Of a stretch of 41,657 nucleotides of DNA, positions 1-8,848 are shown one piece after another (within the stretch, counting starts at the first letter, position 1; each line of letters starts with the position of its first letter). The DNA comes from a virus. The notes below the pieces were generated by a model, which saw only the letters and a list, made by a program, of their open reading frames with translations, was not told the origin of the DNA and ran no database searches. The stretch lies in the IMG/VR virus record IMGVR_UViG_3300034198_009363, positions 1 to 41,657 of that record; one strand, written 5' to 3'. The position numbers and the translations under genes were made by a program.

Positions 1-87
1 CAAGCCGCTTGGCGTCGGGATCGCGGGCAGCAAAGTCAGAGAAGGCGCCCGTTGCCGCGACCTTGCCGAACCCTTCCAGAGTGATGC
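1..87. repeat. terminal direct repeat (contig overlap), left copy
   Basis: These 87 bases are identical to the last 87 bases of the window. Merging the two copies lets one long minus-strand reading frame run through the join with no frame change. The simplest reading is that the contig is circular and the repeat is an assembly overlap. It lies inside a coding region, which argues against a fixed physical end. Confidence 0.9.
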
Positions 88-790
88 CGGCGCCCTTCAG
101 CAGCTTGCCGCCCATGGCCATGCCGGTCAGGAACTGCGCCACGTCATGCACGACACCGCCCGTCACGGTATCCGGTTCGGCCGAGCCAAGCGCACTACCG
201 GCCGCTTTGCCTACCTTGGCCGCGCTCTTAGCCGGGTTGGCCAGCGTGTTGTCGATGGCGTCCACGCCAGTCTTGGGGACTGGGACGGTTAGGTCGGCCA
301 CATGTTCATTGAGCCAGGTGGCAAGGCTGTCGGCTGCGCTGAATACCTCGTAAACGGCCTGCCCTGCCCCCTGCACCACGGCTCGCGGGGCCTGCATGAC
401 GCCGCGCCCTACGTCCATGGCAACGTCGCCCGCCCCCGACAGGACGCGGGTGGCAAGGCTGCGCGTCACGGCACCGGCCGGAGTGCCCGGCTCGGGGATA
501 CCGGGGCCTGCAGCCGCTCCCGAACTCGACCGGGAGGCGGTGCTGGTCTCCCCAGCGGTCAGGCGTTCCAACGCTTCGCGGGCGGCCCTGCCCTGCTGTA
601 GCTGCGCCATACGCAAATACGCATCGCCAAAGCTGCCCTGCTGCTCTCCTTCGGCCTGCCCGGGGTCCTGACCGAACTCGCGGGGCGGGGCCGCGGCCGG
701 GCCTTCGCTGGCAATGTCCGGTGCAAAGCCGCCCGGCTTGGGGGTGATCGTGATCTCGAGCGGCTGCGCGCCCTGGTTCGGATCGGCCAT
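1..790 (-). CDS. very large internal virion (ejection) protein, N-terminal part
   Basis: This is the first 263 codons of a 1227-residue protein whose remainder is at 38677-41570, across the circular join. The ATG is followed by a Gly/Ala/Pro-rich, low-complexity stretch of roughly 110 residues, then Ala/Gly-rich helical sequence (for example ARVLSGAGD-like and GMAMGGKLLKGAG). The gene lies 6 bp after the lysozyme-like internal protein gene, matching the place of the largest internal core protein (T7 gp16) in podovirus clusters. Very large size and position support a role in the capsid core and DNA ejection; I see no enzyme motif in this part. The gene looks truncated only because the contig was opened here. 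Confidence 0.8.
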   Translation of the reverse strand, partial: MADPNQGAQPLEITITPKPGGFAPDIASEGPAAAPPREFGQDPGQAEGEQQGSFGDAYLRMAQLQQGRAAREALERLTAGETSTASRSSSGAAAGPGIPEPGTPAGAVTRSLATRVLSGAGDVAMDVGRGVMQAPRAVVQGAGQAVYEVFSAADSLATWLNEHVADLTVPVPKTGVDAIDNTLANPAKSAAKVGKAAGSALGSAEPDTVTGGVVHDVAQFLTGMAMGGKLLKGAGITLEGFGKVAATGAFSDFAARDPDAKRL

Positions 791-796
791 GGTGGT

Positions 797-3211
797 TTAC
801 TTCTTCGGCGCTGGGGTTTCGGGACGCGACTGGACGAAGTTCCGCCAATCCTCCAAGGCGATGGCATCGCGGTTGAATTGGTCCTCGGTGATCTGCCCAG
901 CTTCAAACTTGCGCGACAGTTCTCCGTAGGCGCCGATGATCCGCTTGGTCGCCTCACTCTTTGGAAGGCTGGTCATTTCGCCGCGATTGAATGGCGTGTT
1001 TACCGGGACAGGCTTACTGACCGCCATCTCTTGGGTGTTGATGATCTGGTGTCGCTTGATGGTGTCCTCGGCAAAGTCGCTGATGCGCTTGCTGAACTGC
1101 TCGGGGGTCTCTCCTTCACGGCCCGGATTGGCGGCGACGTACTGGTCGAACTCCTTGACCGCCCGGCCATAAATCTCCCGGCTGATGCCGGTGCCCATGA
1201 GGCCCGGATCCAGCGATCGGGTGATGCGGTCGTGGTTGACCTTGTAGGGAGTGGCCGGCGCATTCTGCTTCAGAAAGTCGTCATTCTTGGCCAACAGTGC
1301 CGCGCGAGTTCCTTTGCTCAAGTCGCCCGCATTGAACGCTGAGAAGATGTCGTCGCGCATATCGCGGATGCCGATGCCGCGCTGGATGCGCTCATAGGTG
1401 GCGGAATCATCCATGCGATCTTCGCCTGACGCGATTTTCTGCCAGTTCCGATATTCGCTTGCCGGCAGGTACGGCTGCGCCTTCTTCACGTCCTCGGTGG
1501 TCAACTGGCCCGCCACCTCCAGGTCGGTAAGTCCCTTTGCGGCCGTTTCGGCATTATCCTTTTTGCGCTTCTCCAGCACCTTGTCCTCGTACTGCCGCAC
1601 CTTCGCCAAGCCGTCCGAGTCGAGAGCGCCCCGGATTTCCGGCGGCAAGTTTTCCATGCCACCACCCGCGTCGATGTGGCCGAAGGCAGCCCGCTCAACG
1701 GTCGCAATCTGCTGCTGATACAGTGCATACCGGGTCGCATACTCCGACTTGATGCGGGCTGACACCTTATCCTGCAGGTCTAGGTCGCCGCCTGCCAGCG
1801 CGATACCGTTGGCCAGCATGGCGTCGAGGTTTGGCTTTTGGGGTGTACCGGAACGGGACAGGTCCAGCGGAGCGCCGATGCGCTGGGCAAGTAGCGCCTT
1901 GAGATCGCCAACCGTGTCTACCTTGGCCAGAAACGGGTTTGCCGCATAAACCTTTGCCGTGAAACCCTCATCCCCGCCATGGGCCTGCACTAGCCCCTGT
2001 TTGAGCGGGGTGTTGTCCGGCAGTTTCAGCAGTGCGGGACCGGCGCCCACACCAAGGAAGTGCGTCGTGTAGAGCGTGAGGTCATTAACTGGAACGTTAG
2101 CCGACTGCAGGGCGCGGACGCTGTTGTCGTCATACATCCGCTTGAGTTCGTCCTGCTTGGCTTCGCCGCCATCGGGCGACAAGAGCATCTGCCGGACCTC
2201 TGCCTGCGACTTGCCTTTGCCCCACTCGGTCTGCTGGGCCAACCCGGTATAGGTCTGTGGGATGAACTGGTACTTGCCCAGCGCGCCAATGCTGTTCTCA
2301 ACCGTTGGCGTCCCACCCTCGGCCCGAACCACCCGGGCATTATAGTCGGCGGACACCCCCCCAGTGGCCACGGCAATCCGGGAGATCTGCTGGGCGCGGC
2401 GGTTCTCTACCGCATCCTTGATTTCCCGCTCCAGCTTGATGTTGTCGTCGCCTTGGAACTTGGTGATGTTGGCCTGGTAGTACCTCTGGGCACCTACCGG
2501 ATCATCGGTGCTGATGTACCGACGCACGACACGCGAATTGAACTCGCTGTCATAGTCCTTGAGGCGGCGGGTCACGACCTCGGGCGGCTCGCCCTTGGCC
2601 TGCGCGTCCTCCATCAGCGAGTTGCGGCCCCTGAAATACTCTTGATCGCGCAGTTTATCTTCGTTGAAGTAAGTGGCGCCGGCTTCCTTGGCATCATCGA
2701 TCACCGCCTTCTGGGCAGAGTCAATCCACGCCAATCGCTGCACAGACGAATGCCGGGCAATGCCGTCAGACACGCCATCAATGCGGGCCTGCAGGACGCG
2801 CCCCAGCATAGCCTGCATTTGCTTGTTGTTACCGGCCCGTCCGAGATATTCGCCACGCAATTCGTCAATGGCCTTGAGGGTAGGCACCGTCGAGTCGTAG
2901 GCGTCTTTCCCGCGCTTGGCGTAGTACCCATTTTGGGGATCGTACAGCACGCCACGCAAAGCCGTGTTGAACTCGGTGTCGATCTCGCGGGCCTTAGTTT
3001 CGTTATCCTCCGCCTGCATACGCAGGGCGATGTTGCCGAGGCTGTCGGACGCCTTGTCGAGATAGGCGCCGGCCACCTGTAGGTCGCGAGCCTGGTTGCC
3101 GCCGAAAGCCGTGAGGTCGCCAATAGCCGGGATCGTGAGCGGCGTGAGGTTGATGTCGGCGGCCGGCCGGGCGACAGCCTCGCCGATCGGGTTGGTGCGG
3201 ATAACGGCCAT
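797..3211 (-). CDS. internal virion protein with lysozyme-like (transglycosylase) domain
   Basis: The protein has 804 residues. A lytic transglycosylase-like segment lies at about residues 280-410, with RAEGG (candidate catalytic Glu298) followed by GALGKYQFIPQTY, which resembles the SLT/lysozyme core. The rest is mostly charged, helical sequence. In T7-type phages such a protein sits in the capsid core and opens the peptidoglycan during DNA ejection; that role is inferred here. The start is the ATG at 3211, which overlaps the stop of the gp14-like gene by one base (TGATG). A longer in-frame start to 3262 would run into that gene and is not needed. It lies between the gp14-like gene and the giant internal protein gene. 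Confidence 0.8.
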   Translation of the reverse strand: MAVIRTNPIGEAVARPAADINLTPLTIPAIGDLTAFGGNQARDLQVAGAYLDKASDSLGNIALRMQAEDNETKAREIDTEFNTALRGVLYDPQNGYYAKRGKDAYDSTVPTLKAIDELRGEYLGRAGNNKQMQAMLGRVLQARIDGVSDGIARHSSVQRLAWIDSAQKAVIDDAKEAGATYFNEDKLRDQEYFRGRNSLMEDAQAKGEPPEVVTRRLKDYDSEFNSRVVRRYISTDDPVGAQRYYQANITKFQGDDNIKLEREIKDAVENRRAQQISRIAVATGGVSADYNARVVRAEGGTPTVENSIGALGKYQFIPQTYTGLAQQTEWGKGKSQAEVRQMLLSPDGGEAKQDELKRMYDDNSVRALQSANVPVNDLTLYTTHFLGVGAGPALLKLPDNTPLKQGLVQAHGGDEGFTAKVYAANPFLAKVDTVGDLKALLAQRIGAPLDLSRSGTPQKPNLDAMLANGIALAGGDLDLQDKVSARIKSEYATRYALYQQQIATVERAAFGHIDAGGGMENLPPEIRGALDSDGLAKVRQYEDKVLEKRKKDNAETAAKGLTDLEVAGQLTTEDVKKAQPYLPASEYRNWQKIASGEDRMDDSATYERIQRGIGIRDMRDDIFSAFNAGDLSKGTRAALLAKNDDFLKQNAPATPYKVNHDRITRSLDPGLMGTGISREIYGRAVKEFDQYVAANPGREGETPEQFSKRISDFAEDTIKRHQIINTQEMAVSKPVPVNTPFNRGEMTSLPKSEATKRIIGAYGELSRKFEAGQITEDQFNRDAIALEDWRNFVQSRPETPAPKK

Positions 3212-3858
3212 CAGACGGTCACCGTTCCATACTTGCCGACTGCACCCGCAGCAGACGCCCAAGTGCTGTTGGAGTAAGCATCACCGCCGCCACCGCCCAG
3301 CGCGCCCACGTCCTGAAAGCGCGACCACTTGTCGGCGAGGCTTGAGGCACCGGCCAGCAGCGAGGCGCCCGCACCGATGTAGGACGGCTGGAACGAACTC
3401 TTGAAGGCCGCCTCGGTGCCGTAGTTGTTCGCCCCGACGCGAGCGTTCCAGGCCTTCGTGTCGTAGCCCCACGCCTCGCGGACGGCGTTGTTGCGGACGG
3501 TGAGCGCGTCGAACTCACCGGCCCTCGAGGTATCGGCCAGGATGTCGGTCGGGCTGCCCGACAGGTCGGTCCCCTGGGCAGCCAGGCGTGCCTCCTGCTG
3601 CCCCAGCATCTGCGAGGTCTTGGTGCGCTGTTGCTGCTCGGCGACCTTGCCGCGCTCGATGGCGTCGTTCTTCTGCCATTCCGCCTGCTTGGCGTTGGCC
3701 TCCATGATCTGCTGGTTCTGCCGGGCGACCTGCGCTTGGTAGTTGGCCTGCGCGGATGCAGCCTGCTGTTGCTGCATTTGCCCCATGAAGCCGAGGCCGG
3801 CGCTGGCCGCGGTGGCCACGAGGCTCATGGTGGCGACAGCGGCGGCGGGGAGACACAT
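3211..3858 (-). CDS. internal virion protein, T7 gp14-like
   Basis: This is a 215-residue protein. An N-terminal hydrophobic Ala/Gly-rich segment (about residues 8-28) is followed by a long Gln/Ala-rich helical region (about 28-95) and a Gly-rich C-terminal part. Small virion core proteins of the T7 gp14 family have this layout and help form the trans-envelope channel during DNA ejection. The position between the gp13-like and lysozyme-like core protein genes fits the usual cluster order. The ATG at 3858 follows a GAGGA-containing ribosome site. Assignment rests on composition, length and context. Confidence 0.8.
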   Translation of the reverse strand: MCLPAAAVATMSLVATAASAGLGFMGQMQQQQAASAQANYQAQVARQNQQIMEANAKQAEWQKNDAIERGKVAEQQQRTKTSQMLGQQEARLAAQGTDLSGSPTDILADTSRAGEFDALTVRNNAVREAWGYDTKAWNARVGANNYGTEAAFKSSFQPSYIGAGASLLAGASSLADKWSRFQDVGALGGGGGDAYSNSTWASAAGAVGKYGTVTV

Positions 3859-3860
3859 GT

Positions 3861-4346
3861 TCAGGTCCTCATCTCAAAAGGGTGAAACGGCAGGCCGGCA
3901 AAGCCCATCGGGCGGGCATCGCCGATCGTGAAGCCCAGCCACCGCAGCCACCGGATAGATCGATGGTGCCGCGCGTCGACCATGTTGCGGAGGACCGGGT
4001 ACATGCCGCGCCACCGATCGACGATCAGGCGGGACTGCCTGAGCAGGGTCGAGGCATTGGCAGCCACGGCCTCGCTGCCCAGCATCCACGGGACGCCAGT
4101 CCAGCCCAGCACGTCGGCCTGCCGCACGCCCCACATGCAGGCCACCTCGCCGTCGATCCGGGCCGTCCAGGTCTCGGCCGACCAGACCAGCCCCTCCATC
4201 AGGGCCATGCGCGGATCGAGATTGCTCATGGCCTCAACCTCCCGCCGGTCCTCCGGCGTCAGCCGCGGCCCGAGCTCGAGCGCATCGGTGGGCAGCGACG
4301 GCCTGAAATCCAGCGTCCGCAGGCGCCTACGAACCAGCCGAGACAT
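3861..4346 (-). CDS. T7 gp13-like internal virion protein A (DUF2833/GNAT-like)
   Basis: This 161-residue protein resembles the DUF2833 family, which includes T7 gp13 and has a GNAT acetyltransferase-like fold. Matching features are the MWGVRQADVLGWTGVPWMLG region near the middle and the RWLRWLGFTIGDARP stretch near the end, as in GNAT C-terminal strands. No acetylation role is established for phage members; they act in virion assembly. The gene starts inside the end of the nozzle gene (20-bp overlap) and stops 2 bp before the gp14-like gene, so translation is probably coupled. Confidence 0.75.
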   Translation of the reverse strand: MSRLVRRRLRTLDFRPSLPTDALELGPRLTPEDRREVEAMSNLDPRMALMEGLVWSAETWTARIDGEVACMWGVRQADVLGWTGVPWMLGSEAVAANASTLLRQSRLIVDRWRGMYPVLRNMVDARHHRSIRWLRWLGFTIGDARPMGFAGLPFHPFEMRT

Positions 4347-6597
4347 CGGGCATGATCGCGGTGACGGTGATGGGGAGCGGGTTGATCTGGCGCACCAGCA
4401 CCGTGCCCGTCCAGTCGATCGAGGGCGCCGGGATGACCTGCATGTCCTCGGTGATCAGCAATGGATTGGTGGACGGGGCCGTGGCCAGGGGGTTCACGAG
4501 GTCCTTGGACTTCGCGAAGTAGAGAAGGATCGACCCCTGCCCGCCCGTTGGGCCGATATAGACGCCCTGGTTGGCGCTGTTCTTCAGGCGCACCTTGACG
4601 TGGTCGATGCGCTTCTTGCGGCCCTGCATCGTGCCCTCGCCGTCCTGCCACTCGATCGGCAGGGTCTCGAGGTCGCAGGCGGGGAATATCTTGCCGACAA
4701 TCTTGTAGGCGGCCGATGCCGGCAGGGTGATCTGGCCCGTGGCACTCACGGTGTAGGGGCCGCGCACGATGCCATCGGCCAGGGCGTAGACCTCCTCGCC
4801 GATCAGGTGCCACAGGCCATCGACCGTCGCACCCGCCGTGTTGATCTCCTTGGCGCAGTCGAGGAACCACGCCCGGTCGATGCCGGAAAAGGTCCGGGTA
4901 TGCAGGCGCTCGACGTACCGCCTTGTCTGGCCATTGATGGTCCGCTTCACGATGAAGTAGACCGCGCTCTCGATGCCCTCGCGCACGACACAGACATCCT
5001 CGAACGTGCCATTGGTGGTCGTATGCCGGTGCCAGGCGTAGACATCCTGCTCCTGCAGGTAGGTGAAGCCCAGCAGCGTGCCGTCCGCGCGGATGCCCCA
5101 GATGATCGAGTGCGGGTCTTTGGCGTACTGCATGTTCGTAAGCTGGTAGGTCTCGAACAGGTGCGACGACAGCAGCGACACGTCGGCACCCGTCCACACA
5201 TCGGCCGCCCACTCGTACTGCATCGTCCGCAACTTCTGGCGCGATGCCGGGACGTAGAGCAACGTCGAGTTGACGACGATCGGCCGTATGTCGGACGAGC
5301 CGTTGTAGGACTGCGGACGGGCCACGAACTGGGCCGGGGTCACCACGTCGGCGGCACCGGCAGAGACCTTCCACTCGGCCCCCGTGGTCAGCACGATCAT
5401 GTTGGTCAGGCCGACAATGTGATTGATGGCGTTGACCTGCCGTGACGCCAGCGTGCGGGTGATGGCGTCGTTGTCCTTGGCAGGCTGGCTGACGCTCATG
5501 TTCGTGAAGGCGGCAGAGGCAGACCCCCACAGGGTTTGCGGGTTGTTGGTCGTGTTGCCGAACCACTGCCGCCCGTCGAAGTAGGATGTGCAGCTTGGAT
5601 AGTTGTTTGCACCGCTGAACGGGTTGCGGGCGCTGGGCGGCGTGATCGAGAAATCCGGCGTGATGCTCGCGTCGGTGAAGCCGGCCGTGCCGGAACCACT
5701 GCGCCCGATAAACCCCCAGGTCCCGTTTTGTGACGTGTAGACGTAGTAGAGCGAGCAGCCCGCCACATCTGTCCAGGTGATCTGCGACGTGCGGGTTGCG
5801 GAGCTCCCTGTCAGGGGCAGGCTTTCTTCACCAGTCGTGTCGTTGATGGCCGAGATGCCGTAGACGTAGGTGGCGCCGACCGCCGTCGTCGCAAAGCTGG
5901 TGGGCGCTGCCGTGGTCGGCGTGAACGAGATGGTCGAGAATGTCCATGAGGCGTGGCCAGAGCGTGTCAACGATCGGGGCGCATAACTCGGATGCGTGAG
6001 GGTCATCGTGTCGGCAGACTGTTCGTACTTGAGCGTACTGAGGTCTGCCAGGGCGAACGGCGACACCACCGTGTAGACCCGCGCCACCGACCCCGCCGAC
6101 GAGTAGGCCGTGTAGCCGGTCGAGTTGACGCCCGACAATTCAAACGTGTTGGCTGCCACGTTGGCCACGGTGAAGTACCGGCCGTTGAGTTGGGTCATGC
6201 CCAGCACGCCAGTGATGTAGACCCGGTCGCCGTTGGAGTATCCATGCCCGGCGCAGGTCACGACACAGGGGTTGGCCTGCGTGGCACCCGTGATGTTCTG
6301 CGAGCCCTCGAGGACGTAGCCCCCCTCCTTGATGACCCGCATCTTCACGTCACCGAACTCGAGGACGTAGGTCTGGACGGTCGAGAACTCGAACGGGATC
6401 AGCCGGCCGAGCGAGGCGCTGTCGATCACCTCGCCGATCCACTCGGTGCCGGAACGGTTCGACGCGCCGCCCTGCGGATGCACGAAGAAATTGAGCATCG
6501 TCTTCAGGCCGACGCGGTACTTCGCAAGATCGACGCGGCCGTACAGGAGCGGCGAGACCTCACCCGCGGCAAAGGACGGCTGGATGGTGTTGGGCAT
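4327..6597 (-). CDS. tail tubular protein B / nozzle protein (T7 gp12-like)
   Basis: The protein has 756 residues. Its N-terminus, AAGEVSPLLYGRVDLAKY followed by LNFFVHPQGGASNRSGTE, is the hallmark opening of the podovirus nozzle family, which forms the tail tube tip beneath the gp11-like adaptor ring. The rest is mostly beta-rich and Thr/Ser/Gly-rich, as expected for beta-propeller and beta-barrel domains. The family length is typically 600-800 residues. The ATG at 6597 overlaps the stop of the gp11-like gene by one base, so the pair is translationally coupled. Confidence 0.88.
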   Translation of the reverse strand: MPNTIQPSFAAGEVSPLLYGRVDLAKYRVGLKTMLNFFVHPQGGASNRSGTEWIGEVIDSASLGRLIPFEFSTVQTYVLEFGDVKMRVIKEGGYVLEGSQNITGATQANPCVVTCAGHGYSNGDRVYITGVLGMTQLNGRYFTVANVAANTFELSGVNSTGYTAYSSAGSVARVYTVVSPFALADLSTLKYEQSADTMTLTHPSYAPRSLTRSGHASWTFSTISFTPTTAAPTSFATTAVGATYVYGISAINDTTGEESLPLTGSSATRTSQITWTDVAGCSLYYVYTSQNGTWGFIGRSGSGTAGFTDASITPDFSITPPSARNPFSGANNYPSCTSYFDGRQWFGNTTNNPQTLWGSASAAFTNMSVSQPAKDNDAITRTLASRQVNAINHIVGLTNMIVLTTGAEWKVSAGAADVVTPAQFVARPQSYNGSSDIRPIVVNSTLLYVPASRQKLRTMQYEWAADVWTGADVSLLSSHLFETYQLTNMQYAKDPHSIIWGIRADGTLLGFTYLQEQDVYAWHRHTTTNGTFEDVCVVREGIESAVYFIVKRTINGQTRRYVERLHTRTFSGIDRAWFLDCAKEINTAGATVDGLWHLIGEEVYALADGIVRGPYTVSATGQITLPASAAYKIVGKIFPACDLETLPIEWQDGEGTMQGRKKRIDHVKVRLKNSANQGVYIGPTGGQGSILLYFAKSKDLVNPLATAPSTNPLLITEDMQVIPAPSIDWTGTVLVRQINPLPITVTAIMPDVSAGS

Positions 6598-7289
6598 CAG
6601 GGCGTGTTCGGGTACGGGATCTGGTAGGGATCAAGCATGCCGCGCACCAGCAGGCTCTCGGCCGGAGACTGGTCCATGCTAAGGGGCGAACGCTGGTTGC
6701 CGTTGGTGGCCATGGCGCGTTGGCGGGCAATCTCAGCCCCCTGGTCGGCGCGCTGGATCGCTCGGGCGCTGGCGCCGATCGCCGGGCCGATCGCCGAGGC
6801 CAGCCCCCACTCGACCGCGTTCTTGAAACCGTCGTCAAACGTGGCGTCCAGTGTCCCCGTGGCGCTGTCATAGACGTAGTGCGAGTAGACCAGCACCGGG
6901 GCGCTGTCGGTGACCGGCGTCTCGTTCATCCAGATCACGCGGCCGGCGGTGCTGTCGTAGCCCTCCTCGTAGGGGACTTCGTTGTAGGGGAAGTAGCGAA
7001 CAGGGACGCCGAAATCGAAGCCCCGGATAGCCACGCAGCCGGTCGGGTAGGTGTATGTGTAGACCCAGCTTTGGGGCTGCATGGCGACCGTGCCGGGCTG
7101 GGTCAGCACCACGCGACGCCGGCAGAAGTTCCAGTCGGCCGAGCGGATCAACTCCATGACCGTGTCGGCGTAGTTCATCGCGCAGGCCGCGGCCTCGGCC
7201 GACTGCTCGGTAAGTGACGCAACGTTGGACTTGGCGCCGACGTTGGTCAGCGCCTTCTGCCAGATAGACAGGATGTCAGAAACGGCCAT
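6597..7289 (-). CDS. tail tubular protein A / adaptor (T7 gp11-like)
   Basis: A 230-residue protein of the gp11-like adaptor family, which joins the portal to the nozzle. The N-terminus (DILSIWQKALTNVGAK, then NYADTVMELIRSADWNFCRR) is the recognisable helical part of this family. The middle and C-terminal parts have the usual short beta-rich insertion and a final helical segment rich in Arg, Ala and Gln. Length matches the family. The ATG overlaps the TAA stop of the Rz1-like gene (TAATG), which links tail and lysis genes in one late transcript. Confidence 0.88.
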   Translation of the reverse strand: MAVSDILSIWQKALTNVGAKSNVASLTEQSAEAAACAMNYADTVMELIRSADWNFCRRRVVLTQPGTVAMQPQSWVYTYTYPTGCVAIRGFDFGVPVRYFPYNEVPYEEGYDSTAGRVIWMNETPVTDSAPVLVYSHYVYDSATGTLDATFDDGFKNAVEWGLASAIGPAIGASARAIQRADQGAEIARQRAMATNGNQRSPLSMDQSPAESLLVRGMLDPYQIPYPNTP

Positions 7290-7555
7290 TACTTCACTCC
7301 GTCAGCGTCGAGGCGCTCGACCAGCGCGGCATGCCGATCGCGGCAATCCACGAAGGCCTGCGCCTGTCGGATCAGATAGGCGCCGATGTCGTTATCGTTG
7401 AGCACTTCCGGCAGCGGGGCCGGCGCCCGGCAGGGCAACTTGAGGCTGGCGTCGATCGCCGGCCGGTAGAGGGTTGGCGTAGATGTCCCGCAGCCCGCCA
7501 AGGGAAGCGCGAATAGCAGGCTGCTCAACGCAAGCCGTAGTCCTCGGTGCGGCAT
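7289..7555 (-). CDS. Rz1: o-spanin (Rz1-like lipoprotein)
   Basis: An 88-residue protein with a basic N-terminus, a hydrophobic stretch and the lipobox LAGC, with Cys22 as the lipidated residue. After processing it would be a short, Pro-containing outer-membrane lipoprotein. Its reading frame starts inside the Rz-like gene and extends past its end, the overlapped arrangement typical of two-component spanins. With Rz it would bridge inner and outer membranes and complete lysis of a Gram-negative host. Both the lipobox and the out-of-frame overlap are visible, so the call is firm. Confidence 0.85.
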   Translation of the reverse strand: MPHRGLRLALSSLLFALPLAGCGTSTPTLYRPAIDASLKLPCRAPAPLPEVLNDNDIGAYLIRQAQAFVDCRDRHAALVERLDADGVK

Positions 7556-7793
7556 AGATTTTCTCCGTTACCGTCACGACCTTGGTCTCGGTGTCGGCCA
7601 GCTTCTGGGCCAGTTGCGCCACCGCCTTGGCGTTCTCCTTGGCGTCTTTCTCGCGTTGGTCGATCACGGCCTTGGCCGATGCCAACTGCGTCTCGAGCGC
7701 GCCGTTGTCCGACCACGCCTTCTTCAGCAGGGTGCCGGTCAGGGCGAGTGCGAGGGCCAGCACGGCGCAGCCAATTCCAAGGTACGGGTTCAC
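7392..7793 (-). CDS. Rz: i-spanin (Rz-like)
   Basis: The protein has 133 residues, with one N-terminal membrane segment (about residues 5-25) and then a long Lys/Ala/Glu-rich helical periplasmic region suited to coiled coil. The C-terminal third overlaps the Rz1-like frame and is Pro/Gly-rich. The start is GTG at 7793, sharing bases with the TGA of the lysozyme gene (GTGA). It would anchor in the inner membrane and pair with the Rz1-like lipoprotein in the last step of lysis. Confidence 0.85.
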   Translation of the reverse strand: MNPYLGIGCAVLALALALTGTLLKKAWSDNGALETQLASAKAVIDQREKDAKENAKAVAQLAQKLADTETKVVTVTEKIYAAPRTTACVEQPAIRASLGGLRDIYANPLPAGDRRQPQVALPGAGPAAGSAQR

Positions 7794-8251
7794 GGGTAGC
7801 GCGCCTGGAAGTGCCGACCGGCGAACTGCTCACGTTCCGCGGCCCGGCGGGTCCGAACCTCGGGGTCCCGCATCCAGTTGTTGAAGGCCACCGTGGCGCC
7901 CTCGTAGTCGCCCGCGTTCAGCGCCCGCAGGATGCTCGAGGGCGGCCCGCCAACCACGCCACTGTGCGGCAGTGCCATCTCACCGCAGTTGAAGGCAAAA
8001 CTGACCAGCGCGTCGAACTGGTGCTGCTCGAGCGACACGGTCACGCAATCGTTTACCGATCGCTCAAACCGGGCCACGTCCTTCAGGAACACCTCGCGGC
8101 ACTGTTCCTCGGTCCAATACAGGCCGTCGTAGACCTCGGGGCCGGTGTGGCCGACGCCGATCGTCCAGATACCCTTGGTGTCCGTGTAGGCGCGCTTCTT
8201 CATTCCCTCCCGTTCGATCAGGAGGGTCACGCCTTGCTCGCTCAGTTTCAC
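7790..8251 (-). CDS. endolysin, glycoside hydrolase family 24 lysozyme
   Basis: A 153-residue muramidase. The GH24 catalytic triad pattern Glu-x8-Asp-x5-Thr is present as E15, D24 and T30 in EREGMKKRAYTDTKGIWTIG. The conserved QHQFDALVSFAFNCG helix and a C-terminal RRAAEREQF segment also match phage lysozymes. I chose GTG at 8251 because GAGAGG lies 7 bases upstream. A GTG at 8308 would add 19 residues but lacks a good ribosome site. I see no clear signal peptide or signal-anchor, so export probably depends on a holin. It sits between a membrane protein gene and the spanins. Confidence 0.88.
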   Translation of the reverse strand: MKLSEQGVTLLIEREGMKKRAYTDTKGIWTIGVGHTGPEVYDGLYWTEEQCREVFLKDVARFERSVNDCVTVSLEQHQFDALVSFAFNCGEMALPHSGVVGGPPSSILRALNAGDYEGATVAFNNWMRDPEVRTRRAAEREQFAGRHFQARYP

Positions 8252-8309
8252 AGCAGGTCCTCTCGCTTCATTGGCCGGTAGGGGCCACACAGCCAGCGCA
8301 GCAACCACC

Positions 8310-8654
8310 TCACGGCGGCAGCACCGCAGCGAACAGCAGGGCCGCCATCAGGGCGCCCAGCCACACCCATTCGCCGCATCGCTGCAGCGTCACCGCCCGC
8401 AGGAACAGCAGGGCGCCGACGATCTGCACGTCTCGGGCAACGGACGACAGGATCAAGGCCCAGTGCCCCCACACATCAACGCCATAAACGTAGACCGTCA
8501 CCTCACGCAGGAGCGTGCCAAGCAGCATCAGCGCAAAGGCTACCAAGTGCGCCGGAAAGTCTGACTTCCGCAGGCGGGCAAGGCAGACCATCAACCCAGA
8601 GAACGACAGGAAAGCCAGTGCCTGCGAGGCGTTGACCAGGTGCCACTTGTCCAT
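8310..8654 (-). CDS. multi-pass membrane protein, candidate holin
   Basis: A protein of 114 residues with about three to four hydrophobic segments (roughly residues 10-27, 37-57, 65-90 and 94-112). It is encoded just upstream of the lysozyme, where a holin would be expected. The ATG at 8654 has a strong GGAGGG site and overlaps the previous stop (TGATG). I recognise no holin family signature, and two other small membrane proteins lie next to it, so the specific role is inferred from topology and place only. Confidence 0.6.
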   Translation of the reverse strand: MDKWHLVNASQALAFLSFSGLMVCLARLRKSDFPAHLVAFALMLLGTLLREVTVYVYGVDVWGHWALILSSVARDVQIVGALLFLRAVTLQRCGEWVWLGALMAALLFAAVLPP

Positions 8655-8848
8655 CAATGCCCTCCCTCTGGTGTCCGGGCGAGGTCGTCGCCGATCTTCA
8701 CCAAGCCATCATCCAGCGGGATTTCGTCCAGCTTGCGGACCAGTTCACGCAAGGCATTCCGCCTTTTCTCGCGAACCACGCTCAATTTCTGGACGGTTTC
8801 ATCGACGGCCACCTTTTCAGGGCTGGGCGCCCGCCGAAGCCAGTTCAT
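8654..8848 (-). CDS. small charged protein in lysis region
   Basis: A protein of 64 residues, highly charged, with an N-terminal MNWLRR and a central amphipathic helix (KLSVVREKRRNALRELVRK). No membrane segment and no known family that I recognise. Its ATG overlaps the stop of the preceding small membrane protein gene (ATGA) and its stop overlaps the ATG of the next, so it is translated within the lysis cluster. A longer in-frame start would run over the preceding gene and is unlikely. Confidence 0.6.
   Translation of the reverse strand: MNWLRRAPSPEKVAVDETVQKLSVVREKRRNALRELVRKLDEIPLDDGLVKIGDDLARTPEGGH

Noticed and set aside
1-87. Physical direct terminal repeat of a T7-type genome end
   Set aside because: The repeat is inside a gene that reads in frame across the join, and its length fits an assembly overlap; a real terminal repeat would normally lie between genes.
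2060-3082. 340-codon open frame on the plus strand
   Set aside because: It lies antisense to the lysozyme-like internal protein gene, whose frame has coding motifs; the plus-strand product looks like a mirror of GC-rich coding sequence.
8251-8308. Signal-anchor extension of the lysozyme from GTG 8308
   Set aside because: The added 19 residues have only a short hydrophobic stretch, and a better ribosome site serves GTG 8251.
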